A stretch of DNA of 19,259 nt from an uncultured Lachnospiraceae bacterium (lineage in GTDB: Bacteria > Bacillota > Clostridia > Lachnospirales > Lachnospiraceae), in contig CADCPP010000148.1 in NCBI GenBank assembly GCA_902803355.1, positions 1 to 19,259 of the forward strand, read 5' to 3'. Below are positions 1 to 8,502 of the stretch, piece after piece. A program made the translations under genes and the position numbers. Position 1 is the stretch's first letter, and each line of letters starts with the position of its first letter. The notes beneath the pieces are model-generated. The model had not been told where the DNA came from. It did not search any database and worked only from the letters and a program-made list of their open reading frames with translations.

Positions 1-122
1 ATGCAGACAGATGCCGTATGATAGCGGATGCCGTCATCGCAGATCGCTTTGATCTGCTCCCAGGTGGATTCGGGCTTTAACAGGGTGTGATCACACGCCG
101 CAAGTATTTTTTCCAGTTCCAT
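1..122 (-). CDS. deoC: Deoxyribose-phosphate aldolase, N-terminal part (gene runs off the window)
   Basis: Only the first 40 or so codons are present. The ATG at 122-120 opens a frame reading MELEKILAACDHTLLKPEST, followed by a helix and an ASVC string at the window edge. The DHTLLKP motif near residue 11 and the ASVCI strand are typical of class I 2-deoxy-D-ribose-5-phosphate aldolase, which splits deoxyribose 5-phosphate into glyceraldehyde 3-phosphate and acetaldehyde in the cytoplasm. The Schiff-base lysine lies outside the window. The ribosome site AGGGAGG sits five bases before the ATG and begins right at the TAA stop of dnaG, so the two genes are almost certainly co-transcribed and probably translationally coupled. 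A related short-chain aldolase of the DeoC/LacD type is the main alternative, but the N-terminal motif favours DeoC. Confidence 0.82.
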   Translation of the reverse strand, partial: MELEKILAACDHTLLKPESTWEQIKAICDDGIRYHTASVC

Positions 123-133
123 AGTTTCCTCCC

Positions 134-1945
134 TTAAACATCAGCAGGGCTGATGGTCAGTGTATTGATCTTCTGCCTTTCCTTCGCGAGTCGCTGGATC
201 TCGGCAGGCGTTTCCGCCACGCGCAGCTCACGGTTTAAGCGCTCGCGGCGAAGGCGGCGCAGCGATTCCGTCAGGATGCGGGCCTTTTCTTCTGCCGGCG
301 TGTCTTCCGAAAAGCCTTTGCTGAAGATGGCGGCGACTTCTTTGCTCTGCACCTCATCTTCCAGGTAGCGGTTCAGAACGGAGGCGGGCAGGACCTTCCC
401 TTTCGCCTCTTTTTCTCTCAGGATCGTCTTCAGGACTTCTTTGTAGGCCTCAACCGGCATATCCTCTTCTTCAAGCAGTGCACCGGCCCGCGCCGCGGAA
501 ATGTCCGATACAGCTGCCCAGTTTAAGAGCATCTGTGCCGCCACCATGAGACCTTCATCCTTCGCGCCGCGGCGGGCTCCCTGCCCAAGGGCGGCGTTTT
601 CATCCGGCTCCGGCTCATCATATTCCGCTTCCCGGCTCATGCGCCTGTTGCCGATGCGGTTCATCATCTTCCGCAGCAGAGCGGGGTCGATGGACTGCCG
701 CTCGCAGACGGCCTGCAGATAGTTTTCCCGTTCCAGTTCATCCGGGAAGGTGGTCAGTTCCTCCGCAAGATGGCGGCAGTAGGCCGTCAGCCCGGCCGGA
801 TCCGTAATATCCTGTTCTGTTTTCCAGACATCCGACTGGAAGAGGAAGAAATTGACGGCATTCTTGATGCGCTCCTCGTAGCCGGCCGCACCCTCATGCA
901 CGATCAGCTCGTCAGGGTCCTTATACGGCTTCAGATCCAGGACCCGGATCGCAAAGCCTGCTTCGCGAAGGATCGGAATGGCGCGCATGGCGGCCTTAAC
1001 GCCTGCCGCATCGCTGTCATAGGTAAGGATCACATGGTCTGTGTGACGCTTTAACAGTCTTGCGTGGCCTTCCGTCATGGCCGTACCGAGGGAGGCCACC
1101 GCACAGTCGATCCCCGCCTGATGCAGGGCGATCACGTCCATGTACCCCTCCATCAGAAGGTAATAGGTTCTGCGGGTGGATTTTGCCGCAAAAAGCCCGT
1201 AAAGATTGCGGCTTTTATCAAAGAGCGGCGTTTCGGGCGTGTTCAGGTATTTCGGCTCACTGCCGTCCATCACTCTTCCGCCAAAGCCGATCACCCGGCT
1301 GCTTTTATCCATGATGGGGTACATGACGCGGCCGCGGAACATATCGTAGCCGCCCCGCCCCTCCTTAAACTTGACCAGGCCGCTTATGCGGAGCTCTTCA
1401 TCCGTATAGCCTTTCTGACTGAGATAGCGGTACAGGATATCGCTGTACCAGCCGTTATCCGGCGCATAGCCGAGCCCGAACCTGCGCAGGGTCTCTGCGC
1501 TCAGGCCCCTCCGCGTCAAATAGTCCATGCCCTTCTTTCCGACCGGCTGGCGAAGCTGGTAGTAGTAAAACCTGGCCGCTTCGTTGTTGATCTCCAGCAG
1601 TCTTGAGCGCAGATCTTCCCGGCGCTTTTCTTCTCCGGTCATCTCCCGCTTCGGCAGCGTGATGCCTGCGCGCTCGGCCAGATATTCCAGCGCTTCCGGG
1701 AAGGACATGCTCTCGTAGTTCATCAAAAAGGTGACCACGTTGCCGCCTGCCCCGCAGCCAAAGCAGTAGTACATCTGCTTGGAGGGGGAAACACTGAAGG
1801 ACGGCGTTTTTTCACTGTGGAAGGGACAGCAGGCCCAGAGGTTCGCGCCTTTCTTGGTCAGTTTTACGCGCGCGCCGACAACCGCAGCGATATCGCTGCG
1901 GCTGCGGACTTCCTCAATCAGTTCTTCAGGGTAATATGCGGCCAT
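134..1945 (-). CDS. dnaG: DNA primase DnaG
   Basis: A 603-residue protein, the usual length for bacterial DNA primase, which makes RNA primers at the replication fork and binds the DnaB helicase with its C-terminal domain. The N-terminal zinc ribbon is visible: C40-x2-H43 and C61-x2-C64. The catalytic core follows, with the TOPRIM acid motif EGYMD near residue 265 and the DSDAAG metal motif near residue 308. The last ~150 residues are charged and helical, as expected of the helicase-interaction domain. The start MAAYYPEELIEEV matches the family's usual first helix. The ribosome site before this ATG is weak (an AAGG about 20 bases upstream, at the stop of the preceding hydrolase gene), so translation may rely on coupling. 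The usual downstream partner rpoD is not adjacent; deoC follows instead. Confidence 0.97.
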   Translation of the reverse strand: MAAYYPEELIEEVRSRSDIAAVVGARVKLTKKGANLWACCPFHSEKTPSFSVSPSKQMYYCFGCGAGGNVVTFLMNYESMSFPEALEYLAERAGITLPKREMTGEEKRREDLRSRLLEINNEAARFYYYQLRQPVGKKGMDYLTRRGLSAETLRRFGLGYAPDNGWYSDILYRYLSQKGYTDEELRISGLVKFKEGRGGYDMFRGRVMYPIMDKSSRVIGFGGRVMDGSEPKYLNTPETPLFDKSRNLYGLFAAKSTRRTYYLLMEGYMDVIALHQAGIDCAVASLGTAMTEGHARLLKRHTDHVILTYDSDAAGVKAAMRAIPILREAGFAIRVLDLKPYKDPDELIVHEGAAGYEERIKNAVNFFLFQSDVWKTEQDITDPAGLTAYCRHLAEELTTFPDELERENYLQAVCERQSIDPALLRKMMNRIGNRRMSREAEYDEPEPDENAALGQGARRGAKDEGLMVAAQMLLNWAAVSDISAARAGALLEEEDMPVEAYKEVLKTILREKEAKGKVLPASVLNRYLEDEVQSKEVAAIFSKGFSEDTPAEEKARILTESLRRLRRERLNRELRVAETPAEIQRLAKERQKINTLTISPADV

Positions 1946-1963
1946 AATGCTTCAATCTGAGCC

Positions 1964-2893
1964 TTAAGTGGTCTTGATATTATCAATGCGCTTGTCCAGC
2001 CATCTCAGAGCATCGTGGTAGACGTCGTCGCGGTCCTTCTCATTCAGGATCTCATGCATATCATCCTTGTACAGGAAGACATCCGCGTCGGTCAGGCCGA
2101 TCTTCTTATAATGGTTATAGACTTTCAGCACCGCCTTGGACATCTCGCCCACAGGATCCTTCATGCCGGCCATCAGCAACACCGGAAGATCCCGGGGAAT
2201 GCGGTCTTCGTCTTTGCCAAGGGCCAGCGCTTCCAGCGTCTTAAAGAAATCCTTGTAGGCCCAGACCGTGAACGGGAAGCCGCAGAGCGGATCCTCCTTG
2301 TACGCATTCACGATCTCTTCGCGCGTGCAGAGCCAGTTTTCCAGCTTGCCTCCGCCATAGCCGCCCACAGCCATGTTTTCCACAAATCTGCTGCGGTAAT
2401 GATCGCCTTTGAATTTTGCAATGAGCTGTGACAGGCGCTTGCCGATATGCACCAGCAGATACGGCTGGCTGCCGGTCCCGCTTAAGATGATCCCGGCTAG
2501 CTCGCGCGGATAGACCGTGATGTAGCGGCGGCCGAAGAAGCTGCCCATCGAGTGCGCGAACATGAACACTGGGCGGTCCGGATATTCTTTTTTGGCAAGC
2601 AGGGTCACGGCGTGCATATCGCGCAGCACGCATTCATAGCCCTTTTCTTTGGCAAAATAGCCGAGCTCGCTTTCATCCGTGATGGAGCCGCCGTGGCCCA
2701 GATGGTCATGGCCGATCACGGCAATGCCCTGTTCCGCCAGGAAGCCGGCAAATTCATCGTAGCGGGCAATGTATTCCTCCATGCCGTGAACCAGCTGGAC
2801 CACCGCGCGGGCATCTCCGTCCGGGTCCCAGCGGTAGCCGTGCAAGGTGGTTTTGCCGTCCGACGAAGGCAGTGATATCTCATAACGTTTCAT
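1964..2893 (-). CDS. Alpha/beta hydrolase, monoacylglycerol lipase / lysophospholipase type
   Basis: A 309-residue serine hydrolase of the Hydrolase_4 (monoacylglycerol lipase, PldB-like) family. The oxyanion-side motif VVQLVHGMEEY lies near residue 32 and is followed by a GHDHLGHG strand. The nucleophile elbow is AHSMG, and the likely acid and base are the Asp of AGMKDPVG and the His of DDMHEILNE, close to the C-terminus. No signal peptide is seen, so the enzyme is probably cytoplasmic and acts on a carboxylic ester such as a lysophospholipid or monoglyceride; the true substrate cannot be read from sequence. The start at 2893 is chosen because an AGGAG lies 10 bases upstream and the family homology begins there. 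A longer frame reaching 3010 would overlap rdgB and has no family resemblance. It sits 31 bases after rdgB in the same transcription unit. Confidence 0.85.
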   Translation of the reverse strand: MKRYEISLPSSDGKTTLHGYRWDPDGDARAVVQLVHGMEEYIARYDEFAGFLAEQGIAVIGHDHLGHGGSITDESELGYFAKEKGYECVLRDMHAVTLLAKKEYPDRPVFMFAHSMGSFFGRRYITVYPRELAGIILSGTGSQPYLLVHIGKRLSQLIAKFKGDHYRSRFVENMAVGGYGGGKLENWLCTREEIVNAYKEDPLCGFPFTVWAYKDFFKTLEALALGKDEDRIPRDLPVLLMAGMKDPVGEMSKAVLKVYNHYKKIGLTDADVFLYKDDMHEILNEKDRDDVYHDALRWLDKRIDNIKTT

Positions 2894-2924
2894 CTCAGAA
2901 ATACTCCTTTCCTGTGAGAAAACT

Positions 2925-3539
2925 TTATTCTTCCGTGATCCAGCGGACGATATGCGGCTTGATGGCCCGCAGGGCCAGGCCGCGGTGGCTGATGGCGTTC
3001 TTCTCGTCATCAGTCAGTTCTGCCGTCGTCACGCCCCGCTCCGGCAGGTAAAAGATGGGATCGTAGCCGAAGCCGTTTTTCCCGGCGGGCGCATGCGCGA
3101 TCCGTCCGCAGACCGCGCCTTCCTCGACAAATTCTCTGGGTCTTCCTTCCGCGTCCGGAGCGATAAAGCTCATCACGCAGCGGAAATCTGCGCCGCGCTC
3201 TTCTTCAGGGACCTCTTCCATGCGTTCCAGAATGGCGGCGCATTTTTCGGGATAGGGCGTATCCTCGCCCATAAAGCGCGAGCTTAAGACGCCGGGCGCC
3301 CCGTCAAAGGCGTCGATCTCCAGGCCGGAGTCGTCTGCCAGAACGGCCTGTCTGGACGCTGCAAAGACTGCCCGTGCCTTGATCAGCGAATTCTCCTTAA
3401 ACGTGGAGCCGGTCTCTTCAATGTCCAGGTCCAGTCCGGCTTCGTGCATGGTCAGAACTTTCACGTCCATCCCTTCCAGCATCTCTTTGACTTCTCTTGC
3501 CTTATTCGGATTGCCTGTAGCAAAAATCAGTGTTTTCAT
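2925..3539 (-). CDS. rdgB: XTP/dITP diphosphatase (non-canonical purine NTP pyrophosphatase)
   Basis: A 204-residue Ham1/RdgB protein of ordinary length. It hydrolyses ITP, dITP and XTP to the monophosphate and pyrophosphate, keeping deaminated purines out of nucleic acids. Family motifs in order: the N-terminal nucleotide-binding strand FATGNPNKAREV; the central ADDSGLEIDAF acid motif with the presumed catalytic Asp; GAPGVLSSRF; the FGYDPIF loop; and the C-terminal ISHRGLAL base-recognition motif. The ribosome site GAGGAGAGG lies in the last codons of the preceding methyltransferase gene, only six bases away, so coupling is likely. A second ATG ten bases upstream is in another frame and is not the start. 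Confidence 0.96.
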   Translation of the reverse strand: MKTLIFATGNPNKAREVKEMLEGMDVKVLTMHEAGLDLDIEETGSTFKENSLIKARAVFAASRQAVLADDSGLEIDAFDGAPGVLSSRFMGEDTPYPEKCAAILERMEEVPEEERGADFRCVMSFIAPDAEGRPREFVEEGAVCGRIAHAPAGKNGFGYDPIFYLPERGVTTAELTDDEKNAISHRGLALRAIKPHIVRWITEE

Positions 3540-3545
3540 CTTTTT

Positions 3546-4685
3546 TCATCCTCTCCTCGGCGGCTTCGGGCCGGGGAATTCGTAGAAATAGGTCTTCATC
3601 ATGCCGTTGTAGATCTTGCGGTTCTTCGCGGCTTTCAGTCCCATGTCCCGCTCGGCGTCCTTGTACGCGGTGATCACATAGGCAGACCAGCTATCCAGCG
3701 CGCGGAACCGCTCGCCGAAGCTTTGATAGAGCGCCGGCAGCGCGGCTTTCTCTTCGATCCTCTCGCCATAAGGCGGGTTGGTCACGATAAAGCCGTATTT
3801 TTTCGGATGGCTGAGCTGCGCCACATCCCGCTGCTGAAAATGGATCAGGCTGTCCACGCCGGCGGCTTTTGCATTGTCTCTTGCCGCCTTGATGATCTCT
3901 CCGTCCAGATCGTAGCCCTGGATATCACAGTCCTGTGGCAGCTGCACGAGGTCTTTTGCCTCTTCCTTTGCCTCCTGCCAAAGCTTTTCCGGGATCAGGT
4001 TTTTCCAGCCCTCCGCGGTAAAGCTCCGGTTCATGCCCGGCGCGATATTTGCCGCCATGAGCGCCGCTTCGATGGGGAAGGTCCCGCTGCCGCAGAACGG
4101 ATCCACCAGAATGCGGTCTCCCTTCCAGGGCGTGAGCAGAAGCAGCGCCGCCGCAAGTGTCTCCGTGATGGGTGCCTTGCTGACCAGCTTCCTGTACCCG
4201 CGCTTATGGAGTGAATCTCCGGAAAGGTCGATGGCCGCCGTGACCTCATCCTTCATAATGACTACCCGGATGGGATAGGACGCCCCGCTCTCCGGGAAGA
4301 TATTCAGATGGTACCTGCTCTTCAGCCGTTCCACGACCGCCTTTTTCATCACAGACTGGATATCCGTAGGGGAAAAGAGGGCGCTTTTTACCGATGCCGC
4401 CTTAGCCACCCAGAACCTGGCATCGACCGGGAGGAATTCCTCCCAGTGGAGGGCTTTCGTACCCTCGAACAGTTCGTCCCAGGTCTTTGCACTAAAGCTG
4501 CCCACCTGAAGCAGCACCCGCTCCGCCGTCCGCAGAAAGACATTGGCACGCGCCCCGGCCTCCGCATCGCCCGCAAAGAAGACCTTTCCGTCTTCCACCT
4601 TGACGATATCGTAGCCGAGGTCCCAGACCTCCCGTTTCAAAACCGCTTCCAGGCCGAAATGGCACGGCGCGATATAGGTATACAT
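3546..4685 (-). CDS. THUMP-domain class I SAM-dependent RNA methyltransferase (YpsC/RlmL-type)
   Basis: About 379 residues, close to Bacillus YpsC. The N-terminal ~160 residues (starting MYTYIAPCHFGLEAVLKREV) match the ferredoxin-like/THUMP RNA-binding region. The C-terminal half is a Rossmann methyltransferase with the SAM-binding motif DPFCGSGTFPIEAA near residue 195 and the catalytic NPPYGER motif near residue 300, the signature of N2-guanine or related exocyclic-amine methylation. It most likely modifies 23S rRNA; the exact nucleotide cannot be read here. ATG at 4685 is preferred over GTG at 4694 because GGAAGG sits eight bases before the ATG. It is the first gene behind the promoter at 4713-4741, and its stop overlaps the ribosome-site region of rdgB. 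Confidence 0.88.
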   Translation of the reverse strand: MYTYIAPCHFGLEAVLKREVWDLGYDIVKVEDGKVFFAGDAEAGARANVFLRTAERVLLQVGSFSAKTWDELFEGTKALHWEEFLPVDARFWVAKAASVKSALFSPTDIQSVMKKAVVERLKSRYHLNIFPESGASYPIRVVIMKDEVTAAIDLSGDSLHKRGYRKLVSKAPITETLAAALLLLTPWKGDRILVDPFCGSGTFPIEAALMAANIAPGMNRSFTAEGWKNLIPEKLWQEAKEEAKDLVQLPQDCDIQGYDLDGEIIKAARDNAKAAGVDSLIHFQQRDVAQLSHPKKYGFIVTNPPYGERIEEKAALPALYQSFGERFRALDSWSAYVITAYKDAERDMGLKAAKNRKIYNGMMKTYFYEFPGPKPPRRG

Positions 4686-4712
4686 GCTTCTCACCTTCCT
4701 GCAGTCAGCCTT

Positions 4713-4741
4713 ATTATAGCAGGTTTATGTATCCGCCGCAA
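4713..4741 (-). promoter_or_regulatory. Sigma-A type promoter with extended -10, upstream of the rRNA methyltransferase-rdgB-dnaG operon
   Basis: Read on the minus strand, TTGCGG (4741-4736) is followed by a 17-base spacer and a perfect TATAAT (4718-4713), with TGC directly in front giving an extended -10. Transcription should start about 20 bases before the methyltransferase ATG. This would drive the methyltransferase, rdgB, hydrolase, dnaG and deoC genes together. No separate terminator is obvious between the lipoprotein gene stop (4778) and this site, so read-through from upstream is possible. Confidence 0.75.
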
Positions 4742-4777
4742 GCATTCGCTGCGCTTTCCGTTTTTGCCGTTTTCAGC

Positions 4778-6655
4778 TTACGGTTCCATGCCCATCTGAT
4801 CCCCGTAGGCGTTCTCATAGAGGATAAACATCTCATTGTTCTGATAATCTTCGCCCTTGCCATAGGGATCATCGTTCTTGCGGGTGATCACATGGACGCG
4901 GTAGCCCTGTTCGTTGAAATCCGCCTCATAACCGGTGAAGCTGATCTCACGCTCCACCTCGCCCAGATTCGTCCAGTAGCCGTAGCAATGATAGTAGTTC
5001 TCGCGGTGCTTCAGCTGGCCGTCCTCGGTATAGCTGCTTTCCGTCCTTTCTTCATAGGACAGCACGCCTTTGTTGTACAGGCATTTTGTATTGCTCAGCA
5101 CGTGGCCGTCAGCGTCATAGCTGCTCTCCTCCGTAGAATAGAGGCAGCGCTCTTCCGAGCCGTAATCCACATAAGTATAGTTTTCGATGCGGAGCACATT
5201 GCCGGCCGCGTCATAGGTCGTCACCACATCGGGTTTTTCCCGGCCTTCGATGTAATACCTGTCCGCGTGACTGTCCACCGCCTGATATGCCCAGGCTGTC
5301 TCGATATAGCCGCCGTCTTCCCGGTATTCCCAGGTCTTGTATTTCAGATGCATGCCGTCCGTATTCAGATATTCCGCAGCGTGTCTTCCCTGTTCATCCA
5401 GTTCGAAAGTATGCGTGTGCACGACCTCGCCGCTCGAGGGATCCACCGTCCGCGCCTCGATCATCACGTCATCATCGTTGTACTCATATTCCTTCAGGCC
5501 GCCCAGTCCCATGGTCGCGGTGGCCATGCGGCCTTTTTCATCATAGGTATATTCGTAGTGCCAGTTTACACGGCCGTCCGTATAGGTCTTCTTATCCAGC
5601 AGGTTTCCGTTGTCATCATAGGTATCTTCTTCGGTCCTGATGCCCTTGGAATTGTAGCTGACCTCATGCGTCAGAATGCCTGCTTCATTAAAGCTCTTTT
5701 CGCTGCGCATGATATCGTTGCAGTAGGAACGGATCTCCCGGCCTTCACTGTCATAGTCATATTCCCAGACCGAGGTGATCTGGCCGTCCGTGTTCACATA
5801 GGTCACCCGGACACGCAGATACTGATCATCCGGCAGGGATGTCAGACCGGGGGTATAGATCTTCGCGCCTTCCTTTGCCAGGCCGACAGCGGCAAGAGCA
5901 TTCTCGTACCCCTCTTTGATCTGCGTCCTCCAGGCCTGGTATTCGGTCTCTTCCTCGCTCTGATCATAACAGTTGACCGTGTACAGCTCTGTCTGACGGT
6001 ACGACTTACCGTCATAAGTATACCGGTCCGTCTCACGGTCATAGCTTAAGCGGCTCCAGTCAAATTCGCAGACCTCTTCAAATCTGCCGCCGGAGACGCG
6101 CCCAAGATAGCGGCCGTTCATGGTCTCCGCCGTGTCATAAAGGACATAACGGCTTCCCTTTTCATCTTCCCAGATGCCGATGCCGATATTATCCGCGCCC
6201 ATGCGGTAGGCCGGGCCGGTATACAGGCAGTCCGCAGAAAGCAGACCGCTCTTCCAGATCTCCATGACATAGTCATAGTACCCGCTGTCATTTGGCTTCG
6301 GCGTCACAAAGATCAGTTCTTCTTTCCGGTCTCCGTCAAGATCGGTCGCCAGGACGAGGCCCATGCCGTTTACGCGGGTGATAAAGTCCTTCACAAAGCA
6401 GGGTTTTCCATACGTTTCCTGCTTTTCCCGGATGACCGCGGCAAGATGCTGCTGCCAGAGCGGCTGCCATGACAGAATGTTCGGGCGCGAAGGCTTTGTT
6501 TCTTCCTCCGTTTCCGCTTCTGCCGTGCTTTCTCTCCGGCTGCGGGTGCTTTGTTCTTCTTCCTCGGTACTGCTTCTCCCGGCATTGCCGCAAGCGCTCA
6601 GGATCATAGTGAGGATCAATAACAGGATCAGTGTGATTCTTCCGGAATGCTTCAT
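4778..6655 (-). CDS. Predicted surface lipoprotein with YD-like repeats
   Basis: A 625-residue protein with a clear lipoprotein signal: a positive start, a hydrophobic run, and lipobox LSAC with the lipidated Cys at residue 22. A Glu/Ser/Arg-rich low-complexity linker (about 29-58) then leads to a globular part with an FG-GAP/EF-like calcium loop (DLDGDRKEEL, 105-114). From about residue 295 onward there are many degenerate units of the form Y-[DNT]-x2-G followed by a polar beta-strand, for example near 301, 346, 371, 419, 481, 513, 542 and 580. This resembles YD/RHS-type or MORN-like beta repeats. No catalytic motif is recognised; a role at the outer face of the membrane, binding a ligand or wall polymer, is inference. 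GAGGAG precedes the ATG by about four bases. It has its own candidate promoter and no obvious functional link to either neighbour. Confidence 0.8.
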   Translation of the reverse strand: MKHSGRITLILLLILTMILSACGNAGRSSTEEEEQSTRSRRESTAEAETEEETKPSRPNILSWQPLWQQHLAAVIREKQETYGKPCFVKDFITRVNGMGLVLATDLDGDRKEELIFVTPKPNDSGYYDYVMEIWKSGLLSADCLYTGPAYRMGADNIGIGIWEDEKGSRYVLYDTAETMNGRYLGRVSGGRFEEVCEFDWSRLSYDRETDRYTYDGKSYRQTELYTVNCYDQSEEETEYQAWRTQIKEGYENALAAVGLAKEGAKIYTPGLTSLPDDQYLRVRVTYVNTDGQITSVWEYDYDSEGREIRSYCNDIMRSEKSFNEAGILTHEVSYNSKGIRTEEDTYDDNGNLLDKKTYTDGRVNWHYEYTYDEKGRMATATMGLGGLKEYEYNDDDVMIEARTVDPSSGEVVHTHTFELDEQGRHAAEYLNTDGMHLKYKTWEYREDGGYIETAWAYQAVDSHADRYYIEGREKPDVVTTYDAAGNVLRIENYTYVDYGSEERCLYSTEESSYDADGHVLSNTKCLYNKGVLSYEERTESSYTEDGQLKHRENYYHCYGYWTNLGEVEREISFTGYEADFNEQGYRVHVITRKNDDPYGKGEDYQNNEMFILYENAYGDQMGMEP

Positions 6656-6705
6656 GCTTCTCCTCTTCCCGCCGCTTCCTTTTTTCCGAAGAATGCGGGA
6701 TCAAT

Positions 6706-6740
6706 AGTATAAAAATACCATAACTGCGCTGCCTGCGCAA
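6706..6740 (-). promoter_or_regulatory. Candidate promoter for the lipoprotein gene
   Basis: On the minus strand, TTGCGC (6740-6735), a 17-base spacer and TATTTT (6717-6712) preceded by TGG form a weak sigma-A site with extended -10. An overlapping TATACT (6711-6706) is a second possible -10 but lacks a good -35. The site is 50-60 bases ahead of the lipoprotein ATG. A modest inverted repeat (GCCTGC ... GCAGGC, with CCTTC/GAAGG inside) lies just upstream and could end the amidohydrolase transcript, but it has no immediate T run. The rest of the 6656-6791 gap shows nothing else. Confidence 0.4.
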
Positions 6741-6791
6741 TCCTTCCGTGAAGGCAGGCCTTTCGCAGGACCGGCTTCTTCCCTTCCGTTT

Positions 6792-8396
6792 TCAGCACTT
6801 TCTGCCGCCCAGAAAGCAGGCAGAGACTTTGATTCTATGAAGGGCCTGCGCTGCTTTTTCAAAGGGGTTTTCTTCCAGAACCGTAAAATCTGCCGCAAAG
6901 CCCGGTGCGATCCTGCCCTTGAAGTTTTCCTCAAAGCTTGCCTCCGCGCCGCGGACAGTGAAACTGTCCAGCGCTTCCCGGAGGCTGAACGCCTCCTGCG
7001 GCAGGTAGGGGCCTGTCCCGTCGAGCGAGGTGCGCGTGACCGCGCATTGGATCCCCCGCATGACGTCGGGCGCTTCCACCGGGGCATCCGAGCCGTTCGA
7101 GACCGAAACGCCGCTCTTCAGCAGGGTCTTCCAGGAATAGGAGGACGCCGCCAGTTCCTTCCCCGCCCTCGCCTCAACGATATGGTTGTCGTAATCAAGG
7201 AAGATCGACTGGGCATAGACATGGAGTCCCAGATCGCGGATGCGGGCAAGCTGCTCCGGCCGCGAGATCTGACAATGCACGATGCCGTGGCGGTGATCTG
7301 CACGCGGATGCTCCGCAAGGGCTTTCTCCAGCGCGTCAAGGACCTGGTCCAGGCAGGCATCGCCGATCGCATGGACAGCGATCTGCATGCCGTGCGCGTG
7401 GGCAAAACCGATCATTTTTTCCATTTTCTCTTTACTGAACAGCGGAAAGCCGGAAGTCGCGGGATCATCTGCATAGGGGCGCGAAAGCCAGGCCGTACGG
7501 CTGCCGAGCGAGCCGTCGCCGAGCATTTTCAGCGGACCGATGCGGAACATCCGGCTGCCGGTTCCGGTGAGATTTCCGGCTTCGATGAAGCGCTCAAGTT
7601 CGCTTAGTTCCGTAAAATTGGCCTGTTCGTATACACGCACGGAAAGTTTGCCGGCTTCTTCCAGTTCGTGGTAGGCGGCATTCACCGTTTCGAACGGCAC
7701 GCCCCGGAAAGTGCTGTAATCATCGCTCTGCACGCTCGTAATGCCGTAAGCATTGAGCGCGCGGCAGGCTGTGCGGATCATCTCCTTTATCTCTTCCTTA
7801 TCCGGCTCCGGAACGTGAGCACTGACAAGCTCGATGGCATTATCGTAAAGCCGTCCATCCGGAACGCCGTCCTTCATCCCGATGAGGCCGCCCGCAGGAG
7901 ACGGGGTATCCGGACCGATCCCGGCAAGCGCCAAAGCGCGGGAATTGACCACGCAGCAGTGCCCGCAGGCGCGCGTGATCATGAGCGGATACGCCGTCGT
8001 GACCTCATCCAGATCATGGCGGTCCGGCATGCGGGAAACATCGGAAAAATAGTCCTGATTCCAGCCCCGGCCTTTGATCCAGCCCCCTTCCCGCGGCGGG
8101 TTTTCGGCGGCATATTTGCGAAGGTACGCAAGGAGGCCTGCCAGGCTGTCCGTATGCTCTGCAAGGCGCGCCGCCTTAAGCGACTGTCCGTAGTTTACGA
8201 GATGCATATGCGAATCGTTGAAGCCGGGGCAGACAAAGCACCCCTTCAGATCCGTGCAGACCGTTTCCGCATCGGCAAGCGCGAGGATCTCCGCGTCATT
8301 TCCGACCGCGCGGAAGAAGCCGTCCTCTACGAGAAACGCCTGCTGCAGCGCTTCTCCGCCCGTATAAACTTTCCCGTTGTAAAAGAGCTGTTTCAT
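6792..8396 (-). CDS. Amidohydrolase of the YtcJ type (metal-dependent hydrolase)
   Basis: A 534-residue amidohydrolase-superfamily protein of the YtcJ/Amidohydro_3 group. It starts with the usual beta-sandwich segment (MKQLFYNGKVYTGG). The metal-binding HxH follows in GFNDSHMH near residue 65, then LGDGSLGSRTAWL, the metal-site His in AVHAIGD, VHCQI, and the late Asp motif SNGSDAPVEAP. Such enzymes hydrolyse amide or ester bonds in small molecules or N-acyl compounds; the substrate is not predictable from sequence. No signal peptide is seen. The start at 8396 is set by GGAGGG six to seven bases upstream. A longer in-frame reading to 8585 would run across the terminator at 8469-8502 and is rejected. 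The short leader contains a small GGGCC/GGCCC hairpin (8423-8437) and a TATGAT that could be a -10, but no good -35. Confidence 0.85.
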   Translation of the reverse strand: MKQLFYNGKVYTGGEALQQAFLVEDGFFRAVGNDAEILALADAETVCTDLKGCFVCPGFNDSHMHLVNYGQSLKAARLAEHTDSLAGLLAYLRKYAAENPPREGGWIKGRGWNQDYFSDVSRMPDRHDLDEVTTAYPLMITRACGHCCVVNSRALALAGIGPDTPSPAGGLIGMKDGVPDGRLYDNAIELVSAHVPEPDKEEIKEMIRTACRALNAYGITSVQSDDYSTFRGVPFETVNAAYHELEEAGKLSVRVYEQANFTELSELERFIEAGNLTGTGSRMFRIGPLKMLGDGSLGSRTAWLSRPYADDPATSGFPLFSKEKMEKMIGFAHAHGMQIAVHAIGDACLDQVLDALEKALAEHPRADHRHGIVHCQISRPEQLARIRDLGLHVYAQSIFLDYDNHIVEARAGKELAASSYSWKTLLKSGVSVSNGSDAPVEAPDVMRGIQCAVTRTSLDGTGPYLPQEAFSLREALDSFTVRGAEASFEENFKGRIAPGFAADFTVLEENPFEKAAQALHRIKVSACFLGGRKC

Positions 8397-8468
8397 CTTA
8401 TTCCCTCCGCGCAGCGTATTGCGGGCCTCCTCGGCCCCCATCGGCATCATAGCATAAAAAACGAAAAC

Positions 8469-8502
8469 AAAAAACCGGACTGCCGCGAAAAAAGCAGTCC
8501 GG
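8469..8502 (-). terminator. Rho-independent terminator of the inositol / lower-glycolysis operon
   Basis: Minus-strand reading: a perfect 9-bp stem CCGGACTGC / GCAGTCCGG (arms 8502-8494 and 8483-8475) closes a T-rich loop and is followed at once by six T residues (8474-8469). It lies about 105 bases after the iolD stop and about 70 bases before the amidohydrolase start. It therefore separates the catabolic operon from the next gene. The 105 bases between iolD and the stem hold no gene that I can support. Confidence 0.9.

Noticed and set aside
2894..3010. 39-residue N-terminal extension of the alpha/beta hydrolase overlapping rdgB
   Set aside because: Overlaps the conserved C-terminus of rdgB, and the ribosome site and homology both point to 2893.
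4727..6049. Plus-strand open frame of about 440 codons rich in hydrophobic residues, resembling a membrane protein
   Set aside because: It is the complement of the Tyr/Asp/Glu-rich lipoprotein repeats. Antisense of acidic codons yields V/I/L/F, so the hydrophobicity is an artefact.
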